A stretch of 64,000 nt of DNA from contig DAIDGW010000161.1 of assembly GCA_027452245.1 (NCBI GenBank), positions 32,235-96,234 of the forward strand. The letters are read 5' to 3'. The position numbers were made by a program, and so were the translations under genes. The notes beneath the pieces were generated by a model. It was given only the letters and a program-made list of their open reading frames with translations. It ran no database searches and was not told where the DNA came from. Positions 1-8,554 of this stretch are shown here, piece after piece; within the stretch, counting starts at the first letter, position 1; each line of letters begins with the position of its first letter. This DNA comes from Acidobacteriaceae bacterium. GTDB lineage: Bacteria > Acidobacteriota > Terriglobia > Terriglobales > Acidobacteriaceae.

Positions 1-1
1 T

Positions 2-673
2 CCAGTCGCGAACTGCGGATCGGCGGATGTGATCGAAGCGCTGGGAGTCAATCTGAATCTGTCTGCAGAGCGGCTGGCAGAGTGCCTGCGCGAGGTTGGC
101 ATTGCATTCCTGTACGCTCCCGCGATGCATTCCGCGTTGAAGCAGGTGCAGAGGGTGCGGCGGGAGCTGCGACTGCGGACGATCTTCAATCTGCTGGGGC
201 CGCTGACCAATCCGGCGCGCGCATCGGGGCAAGTCGTCGGCGTGTATTCGATCGACATGGTGGAGAAAGTGGCCGAGGCGCTGAGCATGCTGGGCTTGCA
301 CCGGGCGCTGGTCGTACATGGACTGGATGGACTGGATGAGATCACCATCACGGGCCCGACGCGGGTGGCTGAGGCCAGGGACGGCGCTGTGCGATCGTAT
401 GAAGTCACTCCCGAGGAATTTGGGATCGCGAGGGCCACGCTGGAAGATATTTCCGGCGGCGATGCGGCGGGGAATGCGGCGATCATTCGAGCTGTGCTCG
501 GTGGAGAAAAGTCTGCGCGAAGAGATGTAGTGCTGCTGAACGCGGCGGCAGCGCTGGTCGCAGCCGGGTGGGCGGATCATCTGAAGGATGCGCTGCCGAT
601 GGCGGAAAAGTCGATTGATACCGGAGCGGCGGAGAAGAAGATGGGAAAGCTGGTGGAGTTCACCCAAGCGTGA
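2..673 (+). CDS. trpD: Anthranilate phosphoribosyltransferase (C-terminal part)
   Basis: This is the 3' part of a gene that begins before the window; 223 codons remain, read in frame from base 2. The enzyme transfers phosphoribose from PRPP to anthranilate, the second step of tryptophan synthesis, in the cytoplasm. Visible family signatures are [11 protein letters not shown] near the start, NLLGPLTNP about 50 residues later, and [13 protein letters not shown], which matches the conserved VVHGxDGLDE segment of TrpD. The usual GTG at 29 is an internal codon, because the conserved CGSAD lies before it. The C terminus looks complete. No other trp gene follows; the next gene is convergent. The identification is firm; only the missing N-terminal third is unknown. 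Confidence 0.93.
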   Translation, partial: PVANCGSADVIEALGVNLNLSAERLAECLREVGIAFLYAPAMHSALKQVQRVRRELRLRTIFNLLGPLTNPARASGQVVGVYSIDMVEKVAEALSMLGLHRALVVHGLDGLDEITITGPTRVAEARDGAVRSYEVTPEEFGIARATLEDISGGDAAGNAAIIRAVLGGEKSARRDVVLLNAAAALVAAGWADHLKDALPMAEKSIDTGAAEKKMGKLVEFTQA

Positions 674-693
674 ACCCGATGCTTCGACTGCGG

Positions 694-720
694 TTGAGGT
701 TCGCGTCTGACGCGAAGCTC
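694..720. terminator. Hairpin between convergent genes
   Basis: Between the convergent trpD and metallo-beta-lactamase genes lies TTCGCG (700-705) paired with CGCGAA (711-716) around a 5-nt loop. There is no U-run on either strand, so an intrinsic terminator is only a possibility. The following text (GCTCAGGATGACA) resembles dispersed intergenic repeats, but only one copy is seen in this window. Confidence 0.3.
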
Positions 721-729
721 AATCCTCGC

Positions 730-2178
730 TCAGGATGACAATGGGTGAGATATCTCCACTTTTTCCAAATACTCGGCCACTTCTACGTTCCATCCCAGCT
801 CGCCCTTCATCGTTTCCTGCAGATGCGAGGAGGCATCCGGCTCTCCGTGGACCAGATACGCGACCTGCGGGCGGCTGCGAAATGTACGAAGCCACTGGAG
901 CAACTCGGGCGGATCGGCGTGGTCGCTGAACTGCTCGAGCGCCGCAACCTGCGCGCGGATGGGAACGAAGTCGCCGAAGATTTTCACTTCGCTGGACTTG
1001 TTCTTTATGACAAACCCACGTGTACCCGGAGCCTGAAATCCGATGAATAGAACGAGGTTTTTCGGATCGGGCAATCGCTGCGCCAGATGATGCAAAATGC
1101 GCCCTCCGGTGGCCATGCCGCTCGACGAAAGAATGATCGAGGGAGTGAGCACGGCATTGATTTTTTTGGAGTCCTCAGAGGTTAGTGCAAAAGTGAATCC
1201 TGGCCACTGGAGAGGCGAGCCATAGCGGCGGATCATGCTGCGGGTTTCTTCTGTGTACTCCTCGTCGTGCTTCAGAAAAATCTCGACAGCTTTGATCGCC
1301 ATGGGACTATCGCAGAAGACAGGCAAGCGAGGGATCTGGCCGGATTCCATCAAGTGCTTGAGAATGAAAATGAATTTCTGCGTGCGCTCGATGGCAAAGG
1401 CCGGAATGACTACAGTGCCGCCGCGCCGGGCGGTGGCCGAGATCAATGAAGCTAGCTCGGGCAGCGGATCTTCTTTGGGATGCACGCGATTACCGTAGGT
1501 TGATTCCATCACGACAACGTCGGCAGACTCGCCTTCCGTCGGGCCAGAGTGCACGACCTTTCCGGGAGCGACTTTGTGATCGAGCACGCGGCCGATGTCT
1601 CCGGTAAACAGCAATCGCTGCGTATTTGTGGCCGCCCCAAGCGAAGCTTCGACCATGCAAGAACCGAGAATGTGCGCCGCCCGGACGTAGCGGAATGAAA
1701 AATCGGGGGCCAGTTGTATACGCTCGCCAACCGGTACGGGCTTGAAGTGCTGCAGGGACTGCTCGGCTTCTTGCAGCGTGTAAAGCGGCAGGGCAGGCTC
1801 GTGCTTGGACTTTTTCTTCTTGTTGTAAAACGCGGCGTCTTCTTCCTGCAGGTGGCCGGAATCGGGCAGGATGATGCCGCAGAGGTCGATGGTCGGCGGC
1901 GTCGCATAGATCGCACCCTGAAAACCCTCTTTGACCAAGCGGGGGATCCAGCCGCAATGGTCGAGATGCGCGTGAGTCAGAATCACGGCGTCAATTTCAT
2001 TGGCGGGAATCGGCAGATTGCGCCAGTTGCGCTCCCGCCACTCTTTGGGACCTTGAAACAGACCACAATCGATCAGGACCTGAAAACCGCTTTTACCGGA
2101 GCCGTCATTTGAGGTGTTGATCAGATGCTTGGAGCCGGTGACGGTACCGGCCGCGCCGAGGAATTGAATGTAGGCCAA
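730..2178 (-). CDS. Beta-CASP metallo-beta-lactamase (RNA-processing exonuclease family)
   Basis: A 482-residue protein of the beta-CASP branch of the metallo-beta-lactamase superfamily (YSH1/CPSF73-like), whose studied members are zinc-dependent RNA endo- or exonucleases. The metal motif HAHLDH is at residues 69-74, and further superfamily signatures are the FTGDIGR segment, STYGNR, the beta-CASP stretch with SSGMATGGR, and the C-terminal LVHGEPDASSHL. Length is normal for bacterial family members. It has no signal peptide, so it should be cytoplasmic. It is transcribed leftward toward trpD and follows the peptidase gene by about 95 bp, so cotranscription is uncertain. The RNA-nuclease role comes from the family; the actual substrate is unknown. 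Confidence 0.87.
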   Translation of the reverse strand: MAYIQFLGAAGTVTGSKHLINTSNDGSGKSGFQVLIDCGLFQGPKEWRERNWRNLPIPANEIDAVILTHAHLDHCGWIPRLVKEGFQGAIYATPPTIDLCGIILPDSGHLQEEDAAFYNKKKKSKHEPALPLYTLQEAEQSLQHFKPVPVGERIQLAPDFSFRYVRAAHILGSCMVEASLGAATNTQRLLFTGDIGRVLDHKVAPGKVVHSGPTEGESADVVVMESTYGNRVHPKEDPLPELASLISATARRGGTVVIPAFAIERTQKFIFILKHLMESGQIPRLPVFCDSPMAIKAVEIFLKHDEEYTEETRSMIRRYGSPLQWPGFTFALTSEDSKKINAVLTPSIILSSSGMATGGRILHHLAQRLPDPKNLVLFIGFQAPGTRGFVIKNKSSEVKIFGDFVPIRAQVAALEQFSDHADPPELLQWLRTFRSRPQVAYLVHGEPDASSHLQETMKGELGWNVEVAEYLEKVEISHPLSS

Positions 2179-2272
2179 ATTCGCCCTCCTGACAAATCAT
2201 TCACCACTGAGTGGAATGAGTGTACAAGGGAATCGCGCTGGACGTTTTATTTATGGAACTACTGAACCATCT

Positions 2273-3988
2273 CTATTTATCGACTTCGGGAACTGGGACG
2301 GTGAACGTGTTGTTGCTCGTGTCGGATTCGGGCACGCTGCCATCGTTCACCGTAATTTCGTCGGGCACGCCGCTGATCTCCACCCGGACCACGGCTTTGC
2401 TCTTGGCCTGCACCTCAACTCGCTTATTAAACTCCCCGCCCTCGAATGTGACTGCGAGGGGAACCTCGGCTCCCGCAGTGCCCAGGTTGTCGACCGTAAA
2501 GGTCAGAATGTAAAAACCATTGGGCATTTTTCGCGAAAAAGCTGAGTCGACTTTGAAATCGGGCAGGCCCCGGTCGTGATAAACCCAATCGTTGAAGAAC
2601 CAATCCAGATCGTGCTGGGTTTGCGCTTCAATCAGGCGCGGCATGTAGTGGGGGTCTTTGTCCTGATCGGGACGATATTGTGCCAGTGCCTTCTTCAGTG
2701 CGGAGTCGCCGACGATCTCGCGGAGCATCCACCAGACGTACATGGCTTTGCTGCGGTAAAACTCTTCGCTGGTGGTCTGGATCAGCGAGCGGGTGGAGGA
2801 CTGAGAAAAATCGGCGGCCGATGTCTGCTTCTCAAGTTCCATGAAGACGGAACGATGCAGTCCCATGTAGTCGAGAGCAGCCTGGCGTCCTTTGAGTTGC
2901 TCGAGATAAAGGGCCTGGGCGAAATGCGCCAGGCCTTCGTTGATCCAGGGACGCGGCGAATCGAAAGCGGCGTGCGTGAGTTGATGAGCGGCGGCGAGAC
3001 CGGCAAGCTGGGCATCGGTATTGGTCAGCGGCGTCAACAACAGAGATCCGCTTTCAAAAGGAGAAGCGTCGGAGTTTGGCAGGTCGGCCGTGATGGCTTT
3101 CTCGCGGGGATGCCCGAACCAATCGGAAATCAGCGGCTCGGCCTTTTCCGCAGCATCGGCGTAGACGCCGGCGGCAACATCGTCGCCAGCGAGGTAGTTG
3201 ACAGAGATATCCTGGCGGTCGAATGTCTTGAAATCGCCCATCACAAAGGCGGGAACAGACATGCCCAGAACCGCATAGGAGCACTCCGCTTGGGAAATTC
3301 CCTGCTTGGTAACAGAACGGGTGCTTTCGCTATTGCAGACGGCGAGTTGGGCTAGGCCGGTAGCATCGACCGGGGATTCAAGAACGATCTGCATGTGGGC
3401 GGCGGCTTCGCGGGATTTCCACCGGTTCAGAGTCTCGAACAAGCTGTTCTGTTCCGACAGATTTGCGGAGTTGGTCGCGATGGGATACCAGGCGACGTAG
3501 CCTACGCCGCGCACGCCGGTAAATTTTGTGCTGATCTGATCCCAGTCGGAACCGGCGGCTGCATCTTCGGGCGCGCCGATGCGGGTCAGGCGAGTGCCAT
3601 CCTGCACGATCACGCCTTCATACCCAATTTCCAGTTCGACGGAAGCACCGGGCGCAACGGCGTCGGGGAGTGAAACGATGGCCTCGGAAAGGGCTCCGGT
3701 GTGATCGATGTCGGAGGTATAGGGCTGGGTTACGTACTGCAGCAGATTTCCCGCGGCCTTAACCGAGCGCCAATCGAGCGACGAAGAGATCTGCAGGACC
3801 GCCGTCTTTTGCGGCTGCGCGGAATCGTTGCGCAACGTGATCTTTCCGCGCACCCCCATGCGCTGCTGATCGGGCTCCACCCGAACGCGAAGGTCGTAAT
3901 TAGTAATTGCGAAGGCTTCGCGATCGAGCGAAAAACAATTCACCCCGGAGCACAACACCAGAACGAGAACACAAAACCAGAACTTCAT
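2273..3988 (-). CDS. M1-like (gluzincin-fold) peptidase homologue with HQxxH motif
   Basis: A 571-residue secreted protein with an N-terminal signal peptide (hydrophobic residues 4-17, then CFSLD). The first half is beta-rich like the N-terminal domain of M1 aminopeptidases. The zinc-site region reads HQLTH at 335-339, followed by NEGLAHF with Glu351 as the presumed third ligand. In active M1 enzymes the motif is HExxH, with Glu as general base; here it is Gln (codon CAA). The spacing to the third ligand is also shorter, 11 residues instead of about 18. The C-terminal part (WFFNDWVYHDRGLPDF) is typical of the family. Its ATG overlaps the rlmB stop as ATGA (3985-3988), implying translational coupling. 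It may be catalytically inactive or use a modified mechanism. Confidence 0.78.
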   Translation of the reverse strand: MKFWFCVLVLVLCSGVNCFSLDREAFAITNYDLRVRVEPDQQRMGVRGKITLRNDSAQPQKTAVLQISSSLDWRSVKAAGNLLQYVTQPYTSDIDHTGALSEAIVSLPDAVAPGASVELEIGYEGVIVQDGTRLTRIGAPEDAAAGSDWDQISTKFTGVRGVGYVAWYPIATNSANLSEQNSLFETLNRWKSREAAAHMQIVLESPVDATGLAQLAVCNSESTRSVTKQGISQAECSYAVLGMSVPAFVMGDFKTFDRQDISVNYLAGDDVAAGVYADAAEKAEPLISDWFGHPREKAITADLPNSDASPFESGSLLLTPLTNTDAQLAGLAAAHQLTHAAFDSPRPWINEGLAHFAQALYLEQLKGRQAALDYMGLHRSVFMELEKQTSAADFSQSSTRSLIQTTSEEFYRSKAMYVWWMLREIVGDSALKKALAQYRPDQDKDPHYMPRLIEAQTQHDLDWFFNDWVYHDRGLPDFKVDSAFSRKMPNGFYILTFTVDNLGTAGAEVPLAVTFEGGEFNKRVEVQAKSKAVVRVEISGVPDEITVNDGSVPESDTSNNTFTVPVPEVDK

Positions 3989-4737
3989 TTCACCCCTGCA
4001 GCAGATTCTTTGACGCGGCGTTGCCGCACGATCTCATAGAGCACGATGGCAGCCGCGACGGACACGTTCAATGACGGCACTTTGCCGAGCATCGGAATAG
4101 AAACCAGGAAATCGCATTTGCGTTTCACAAGGTCGTGCAGGCCCTTGCCTTCGGCCCCCAACACCAGGGCGCAATCCATGTTGTAGTCGATCGCGTCGTA
4201 AGTCTTGTCTCCGCGCTCATCGAGACCGACGGTCCAGATGTTCTGGTCTTTCAATTCCTCAACGGTGCGCGAGATGTTGGTGACTTTGGCGATGGGCAAG
4301 TGCTCGCTGGCCCCGGCGGAGGCCTTGGTGACGGTTCCTGTTACGCCCGCGGCACGGCGCTCGGGGATTACGACTCCATTGGCACCGGCAGCATCAGCGG
4401 TGCGGAGAATCGCGCCCAAGTTGTGCGGATCTTCCACGCCATCCAGCACGACGATTAACGAATATTGTCCGCGCTTGGCGGAGATAACGTCGTCGAGATC
4501 GTTGTACTGTTTCGCGGAGGTGACCGCGACTACGCCCTGATGCGCAGCATTGCCCGCCATGCGGTCGAGTTCGGTACGCTGCAAGAAGCGCACCGGGATG
4601 CCAATTTTGCGGCAGTCTTCAATGAGTCGCTGCAGGCGCAGGTCATGGCGCTCTTTGGCCATCCCGACCCATGCGAAAGCGCGTCCGCGGGCCTTCAGGG
4701 CTTCGCTGACCGAATTGATGCCGTAAATGCAGTGCAT
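3985..4737 (-). CDS. rlmB: 23S rRNA 2'-O-methyltransferase of the TrmH/SpoU family
   Basis: A 250-residue SPOUT-class methyltransferase, probably methylating a guanosine ribose in 23S rRNA with S-adenosylmethionine. The N-terminal substrate-binding domain begins MHCIYGINSVSEAL. The three SpoU motifs are visible: DGVEDPHNLGAILRTADAAG, LVLGAEGKGL and IPMLGKVPSLNVSVAAAI; together they form the trefoil-knot cofactor site. The frame stays open far upstream over the redoxin gene, but the family N terminus starts at the ATG at 4737, preceded by AGAGG with a TTTC spacer. Its TGA overlaps the ATG of the following peptidase gene. RlmB and other TrmH paralogues are hard to separate by eye, so the exact rRNA target is inferred. 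Confidence 0.88.
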   Translation of the reverse strand: MHCIYGINSVSEALKARGRAFAWVGMAKERHDLRLQRLIEDCRKIGIPVRFLQRTELDRMAGNAAHQGVVAVTSAKQYNDLDDVISAKRGQYSLIVVLDGVEDPHNLGAILRTADAAGANGVVIPERRAAGVTGTVTKASAGASEHLPIAKVTNISRTVEELKDQNIWTVGLDERGDKTYDAIDYNMDCALVLGAEGKGLHDLVKRKCDFLVSIPMLGKVPSLNVSVAAAIVLYEIVRQRRVKESAAGVK

Positions 4738-4789
4738 GAAACCTCTAGTGTACGTGAGAAGCGGCCTTGATATTGGGGACGCGCCTGCT

Positions 4790-5482
4790 TTAGTCCCGGG
4801 ACTTGAGGAAGCTGAGGATCTGCGCCGGTTCGGGGCGCTCGGTGTAGTCTTCATTGGCCGAGACAAAGAGTACCGTTCCGTCGCGGTCGAGAATGTAGGT
4901 AGCGGGAATCGGCAGTTCCCAGCTTTCATCCCCATTCGTGAATGGCAGATTGACGAAGGCTCGCCGGTAAACGGCTTGCTGATAGTCCGGCACGCGATAG
5001 GCCAACCCAAATTGCCGCGCAACTTGATTGCCTGTGTCTGACAGCAGCGGGAAACGAAGCTTGTGCTGATCGTGCATGAAAAAAGACTGCTTGACCGTCT
5101 GCGGCGAGATCGCGACCAGGATTGCGCCGGCATTTTCGATGTCAGGAACGATCAGGTTCATCGCTTCCATCTGCCCGACGCAGAAGGGACACCAGCGGCC
5201 GCGGATGAAGCAGAGAACTAGGCGTCCTTTGGAAAGCAGGCCTTTCGAGGACACGATCGTGCCGTTGTGATTGGGAAGCTGGAATTCGGGAGCGGTCGCG
5301 GCTTTTTGCAGAGCCTTTCTTGCCAGTCCCGCTGATTTCAGTTCCGCGAAAGCACGAGCATGGATCGCTTGCGTATCAGCCGGAACATACTGCGCGATGA
5401 GCTCGTTGCGCTCGGCGTAGATGTCGCGCAGAGGACGTAAGTCCGGTCCATCTGTCGATTCTTCGAGAGAGCGCCATTTCAT
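4790..5482 (-). CDS. Peroxiredoxin-like (AhpC/TSA-type) redoxin
   Basis: A 230-residue thioredoxin-fold protein of the peroxiredoxin-like family. The core has FIRGRWCPFCVGQM, with a WCPFC active site in the position of the peroxidatic or CxxC cysteines, and a cis-Pro-like segment LPIPATYILDRDG near the C terminus. It probably reduces peroxides or disulfides in the cytoplasm; there is no signal peptide. I start it at the ATG at 5482, since the in-frame sequence further upstream is a low-quality extension across an intergenic inverted repeat. It lies between ffh (upstream) and rlmB (downstream), all leftward. Reductant and substrate are unknown. Confidence 0.82.
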   Translation of the reverse strand: MKWRSLEESTDGPDLRPLRDIYAERNELIAQYVPADTQAIHARAFAELKSAGLARKALQKAATAPEFQLPNHNGTIVSSKGLLSKGRLVLCFIRGRWCPFCVGQMEAMNLIVPDIENAGAILVAISPQTVKQSFFMHDQHKLRFPLLSDTGNQVARQFGLAYRVPDYQQAVYRRAFVNLPFTNGDESWELPIPATYILDRDGTVLFVSANEDYTERPEPAQILSFLKSRD

Positions 5483-5502
5483 AGGGTCTGGCCTCGGACT
5501 CT

Positions 5503-5547
5503 GGACCTCAGACCTCAGCAAAACTCGTTGCCGAACCACTGAGGTCC
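5503..5547. repeat. Intergenic inverted repeat between ffh and the redoxin gene
   Basis: GGACCTCAG (5503-5511) pairs perfectly with CTGAGGTCC (5539-5547) across a 27-nt loop. Related text with GGCCTCGGAC and CCTCAG occurs again near 42668-42690, so this may be a dispersed intergenic element. No U-run follows on the minus strand, so I do not call it a terminator. Confidence 0.4.
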
Positions 5548-5572
5548 GCAGTCTGAGGGCGGAGGTCCGTTC

Positions 5573-6931
5573 TTACATTCCGGGCAGCTTCATCCCGGCG
5601 AGCCTGCGGGCAAAGCTGGCCTTGCCCATGTTCTTGAACATTTTCTTCATCTGCGCGTATTGCTTCAGCAGATTGTTCACTTCCTGAATACTCGTGCCCG
5701 ATCCGCGGGCGATGCGCTTGCGGCGGCTGCCATTAATGACTTCGTGATGGTTGCGCTCGTGCGTGGTCATCGAGTTGATGATGGCCTCGATGCGGTTAAT
5801 CTGCTTTTCGTCGACGTGGTCGGCGGCTTTTTGCAGTCCGGAGAACGGGCCGATCGACGGCAACATGCCGATCAGGCTCTTCATCGATCCCATGCGCTTG
5901 ACCTGGCGCAACTGATCGCGGAAGTCTTCGAGAGAGAATCCGTCGCCGGTGAGCGCCTTGGTGGCAATTTCCTGCGCCTTCTTTTTGTCGATCTGCTGCT
6001 CGGCGCGCTCGATGAGCGACAGGATGTCGCCCATGCCGAGAATGCGGGAGACGATGCGGTCAGGATGAAATGGCTCGAGCGCATCGTATTTTTCGCCGAT
6101 GCCGATGAACTTGATGGGTTGGCCGGTGACTTGCCGGATCGAAAGCGCCGCACCGCCGCGGGCATCACCGTCCATCTTGGTGAGAACCACCCCGGTGAGA
6201 GAGAGCTTCTTGTGGAACTCTTCGGCGGAACGGACCGCGTCTTGACCGGTCATAGCGTCGGCGACGAACAGGATTTCCGACGGATTCAGCAGTTTTTTCA
6301 GCGACTGCATTTCGTCCATCAGTTCGTCGTCAATATGGAGACGTCCGGCGGTATCGACGATCAGCACGTCGCAACCGGAATTCACGGCCTCGCGGCGCGC
6401 TTCTTTCACTAAGCGCTCAACTGTGGCCGTGTTCGCTTCGCTGACCTGACCTTCGTAGATCTGCGCCTTCACGGCTTGCGCCACGACTTTCAACTGCTCG
6501 CGGGCTGCGGGACGATAGACGTCCACTGAAACCAGCAGCGGACGATGTCCACCATTTTTGAACCAGTTCGCCAGCTTGCCCGAAGTGGTCGTCTTACCGG
6601 AACCCTGCAGGCCAGCCATGAGGACGACCGTCGGCGGTTGCGATGCAAATTTCACCCGCGCCGTGTCTTTGCCCAGAATTTCGACCAACTCGTCGCGGAC
6701 AATCTTGATGACCTGCTCGCCAGGAGAAAGAGCGGTCAAGACGTCCTGGCCAACGGCTTTGGCCTGGACCTGGTCGATAAACTGCTTGACGACTTTGAAA
6801 TTGACGTCGGCCTCGAGCAGGGCCAGGCGGATTTCGCGCATCGCCTCCTGGATATTCTCCTGGGTCAGGGTGGCCTGTCCGCGGAGGGTTTTGAAGGCGC
6901 GTTGTAGTTTTTCCTGAAGATTCTCGAACAT
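5573..6931 (-). CDS. ffh: Signal recognition particle protein Ffh (SRP54)
   Basis: A 452-residue SRP GTPase that binds signal sequences of nascent membrane proteins and delivers ribosomes to FtsY. The N-terminal four-helix bundle spans about 1-90. The P-loop is GLQGSGKTT (107-115), followed by DTAGRLHID and TKMDGDARGG, the guanine-binding segment. The C-terminal M domain is methionine-rich (MKKMFKNMGKASFARRL) and contains the RNA-binding SRRKRIARGSG segment. The length is normal. The gene starts at the ATG at 6931. It stands between an oxidoreductase gene and the redoxin, with no 4.5S RNA or rpsP/rimM/trmD cluster nearby. Confidence 0.97.
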   Translation of the reverse strand: MFENLQEKLQRAFKTLRGQATLTQENIQEAMREIRLALLEADVNFKVVKQFIDQVQAKAVGQDVLTALSPGEQVIKIVRDELVEILGKDTARVKFASQPPTVVLMAGLQGSGKTTTSGKLANWFKNGGHRPLLVSVDVYRPAAREQLKVVAQAVKAQIYEGQVSEANTATVERLVKEARREAVNSGCDVLIVDTAGRLHIDDELMDEMQSLKKLLNPSEILFVADAMTGQDAVRSAEEFHKKLSLTGVVLTKMDGDARGGAALSIRQVTGQPIKFIGIGEKYDALEPFHPDRIVSRILGMGDILSLIERAEQQIDKKKAQEIATKALTGDGFSLEDFRDQLRQVKRMGSMKSLIGMLPSIGPFSGLQKAADHVDEKQINRIEAIINSMTTHERNHHEVINGSRRKRIARGSGTSIQEVNNLLKQYAQMKKMFKNMGKASFARRLAGMKLPGM

Positions 6932-6964
6932 AGGGTTGATAACTCAGTTTAGCAGTGAATGGAC

Positions 6965-8023
6965 TTATTCCACCGGCTCGTCCCAACGGACTGTACGTCC
7001 TTCCTGGCTGCTCTTGTGTGAGAGCAGAATGGCACGCATGGTGCGCAAAGCCTGGTCTGGGGTGATGTTCAGGGGAAGGCCATTTTCGATGGCATCGCGC
7101 ACGTTCGCGTAGAAGCCGCGATAGTCACCGCGTTCCGTCTTTATTTTTCGCTGAGCCTCTCCCACGCGGGTGAGCGTTCCCCACTGGGACTCCGTATCTT
7201 CGCCCCAGTTCGCGCCCCAGTCGAGACCATCCGGGCGCTTCGGTCCGCGCAGAATCTCCTCTTGCGGATCCATGCCGTATTTCACGAATGATCCCTGCGA
7301 CCCGTGGATCAGAATGTGGTGGCTGGGCGCATAAGCAATGATGCTGGCCCGCAGGCGTGCCCGCAGTGGACCGTAGTCCATCCAGACATCGAATGCGTCA
7401 TCCACCACAGAGCTTTTGCGTTGGCGGATCGCGGCAGCGGTGATCGTCTTGGGCGCGCCGAACAGGACCAGAGCGCCATCGAGAAGGTGCGGACCCAAGT
7501 CCCAGAGGACGCCAGCGGCTGGCTGATCGGCCCGCTCACGCCATGCGCCGGGCTTGGCCTCCGGACGAAAGCGATCAAAGCGGGCTTCATATTCGGCCAA
7601 GTCGCCCAAAGCTCCCGACGCGACTAGTTTCTGAACCGTCAAAAATGCGCCGTCCCAGCGCCGATCCTGATAGACGGTGAGCAGGCGTTTCCGTTCGGAA
7701 GCCAGAGCGCAAAGCTGTTGAGCCTCGGCCATGGTGGGCGTGAATGGTTTATCGACCACCACGTGGCGTCCCGCCATGAGGCAATCGCGAGACAGGGAGA
7801 AATGGGAATCGTTTGGAGTGGCAACCACACACAACTGAATGCTGCGGTCGGAAAGCATTGCCTCGAGCGTGCGCGCAACTCGCACGTCCGGATACATTTT
7901 CTGCGCATTCGAGGTGTGACGTTCCACGACACATGCCAGTTCCATACCGGGAACGCCGCGTATCACGGGAGCATGGAAAGCCTGTCCCGCTAGCCCAAAA
8001 CCGATCAGTCCGACCCTCACCAT
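6965..8023 (-). CDS. Gfo/Idh/MocA family NAD(P)-dependent oxidoreductase
   Basis: A 352-residue oxidoreductase. The N-terminal Rossmann fold begins MVRVGLIGFGLAGQAFHAP, with the GxGxxG-like dinucleotide loop at residues 8-13, and the family's conserved DKPFT lies near residue 95. The C-terminal half forms the alpha/beta substrate domain with WDLGPHLLDGAL, containing the usual conserved His. Such enzymes oxidise or isomerise sugars, inositols or related polyols; the substrate cannot be told. The ATG at 8023 is chosen because the conserved Rossmann strand starts at once after it. It lies 34 bp upstream of ffh in the same direction. Confidence 0.85.
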   Translation of the reverse strand: MVRVGLIGFGLAGQAFHAPVIRGVPGMELACVVERHTSNAQKMYPDVRVARTLEAMLSDRSIQLCVVATPNDSHFSLSRDCLMAGRHVVVDKPFTPTMAEAQQLCALASERKRLLTVYQDRRWDGAFLTVQKLVASGALGDLAEYEARFDRFRPEAKPGAWRERADQPAAGVLWDLGPHLLDGALVLFGAPKTITAAAIRQRKSSVVDDAFDVWMDYGPLRARLRASIIAYAPSHHILIHGSQGSFVKYGMDPQEEILRGPKRPDGLDWGANWGEDTESQWGTLTRVGEAQRKIKTERGDYRGFYANVRDAIENGLPLNITPDQALRTMRAILLSHKSSQEGRTVRWDEPVE

Positions 8024-8212
8024 GGCGTCATTTGTAGAGGATGCGACGGTTTTTATCAACCTTCGCACCTAGGGGTACTGTCAGATTTTTCGACAGAATC
8101 TCTACAATTTCAGGGAGAGCTCCTTACAGATTGTTGCCGATATTTTCCTTGCGCCAAGTACCCTATAACTTACAATGTCGCGTCCGAAGTGGCGCTCCAG
8201 GTCGGAGGAAAG

Positions 8213-8374
8213 ATGAGATTCGGGCCGTTTCTGATCATCGCAGTCCTGCTGTTCATCGCGTGGATTTGCGCCTTCGTGCTGTTTCACGTTGTCAGCGGCC
8301 TGATCCACTTGCTGTTGTTATTTGCGGTGATCGCGTTTGTCGCTCACTTTTTCACGGGGTCAAGGACGACTTGA
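8213..8374 (+). CDS. Small two-helix membrane protein (Lmo0937-like)
   Basis: A 53-residue, almost wholly hydrophobic protein, beginning MRFGPFLIIAVLL with two membrane spans separated by a short turn containing VVSGLIH. The pattern matches the small lmo0937/DUF5670-like membrane proteins found in many bacteria, whose function is unknown. The ATG at 8213 has a strong ribosome-binding site, GGAGGAAAG, directly upstream, which rules out the weaker in-frame ATG at 8189. It stands alone, divergent from the oxidoreductase and convergent with the VWFA gene. Confidence 0.7.
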   Translation: MRFGPFLIIAVLLFIAWICAFVLFHVVSGLIHLLLLFAVIAFVAHFFTGSRTT

Positions 8375-8392
8375 GTTTTAAACGCGGACAGA

Positions 8393-8431
8393 CCGAAGCC
8401 TCCCGCAGCTAACCGGCTGGGGAAGCTTCGG
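8393..8431. terminator. Long hairpin between convergent genes
   Basis: CCGAAGC (8393-8399) pairs with GCTTCGG (8425-8431), continuing inward through TCCC/GGGA and CAGC/GCTG to a TAACCG loop, with one mismatch and one bulge. About 15 base pairs form. It lies between the convergent small membrane protein and the VWFA gene, so a bidirectional transcription terminator is likely, although no U-run is present. Confidence 0.45.
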
Positions 8432-8554
8432 GAAACCCGCCAGACCTAGACGGCCACATACTGCAGCGAAAGAACCGATTCGCGCGAGCAGTTAAGGCCG
8501 TCATTTTTTTGCTGTTGCGGTCGATTTTCTTGAAGAAGAGTCCGTGCTGCGGAA

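Noticed and set aside
8376..8440. Possible cyclic-di-GMP-type riboswitch
   Set aside because: The text GAAGCCTCCCGCAGC looks similar in part, but the GEMM core is missing and the element lies between two gene ends; a terminator hairpin is simpler.
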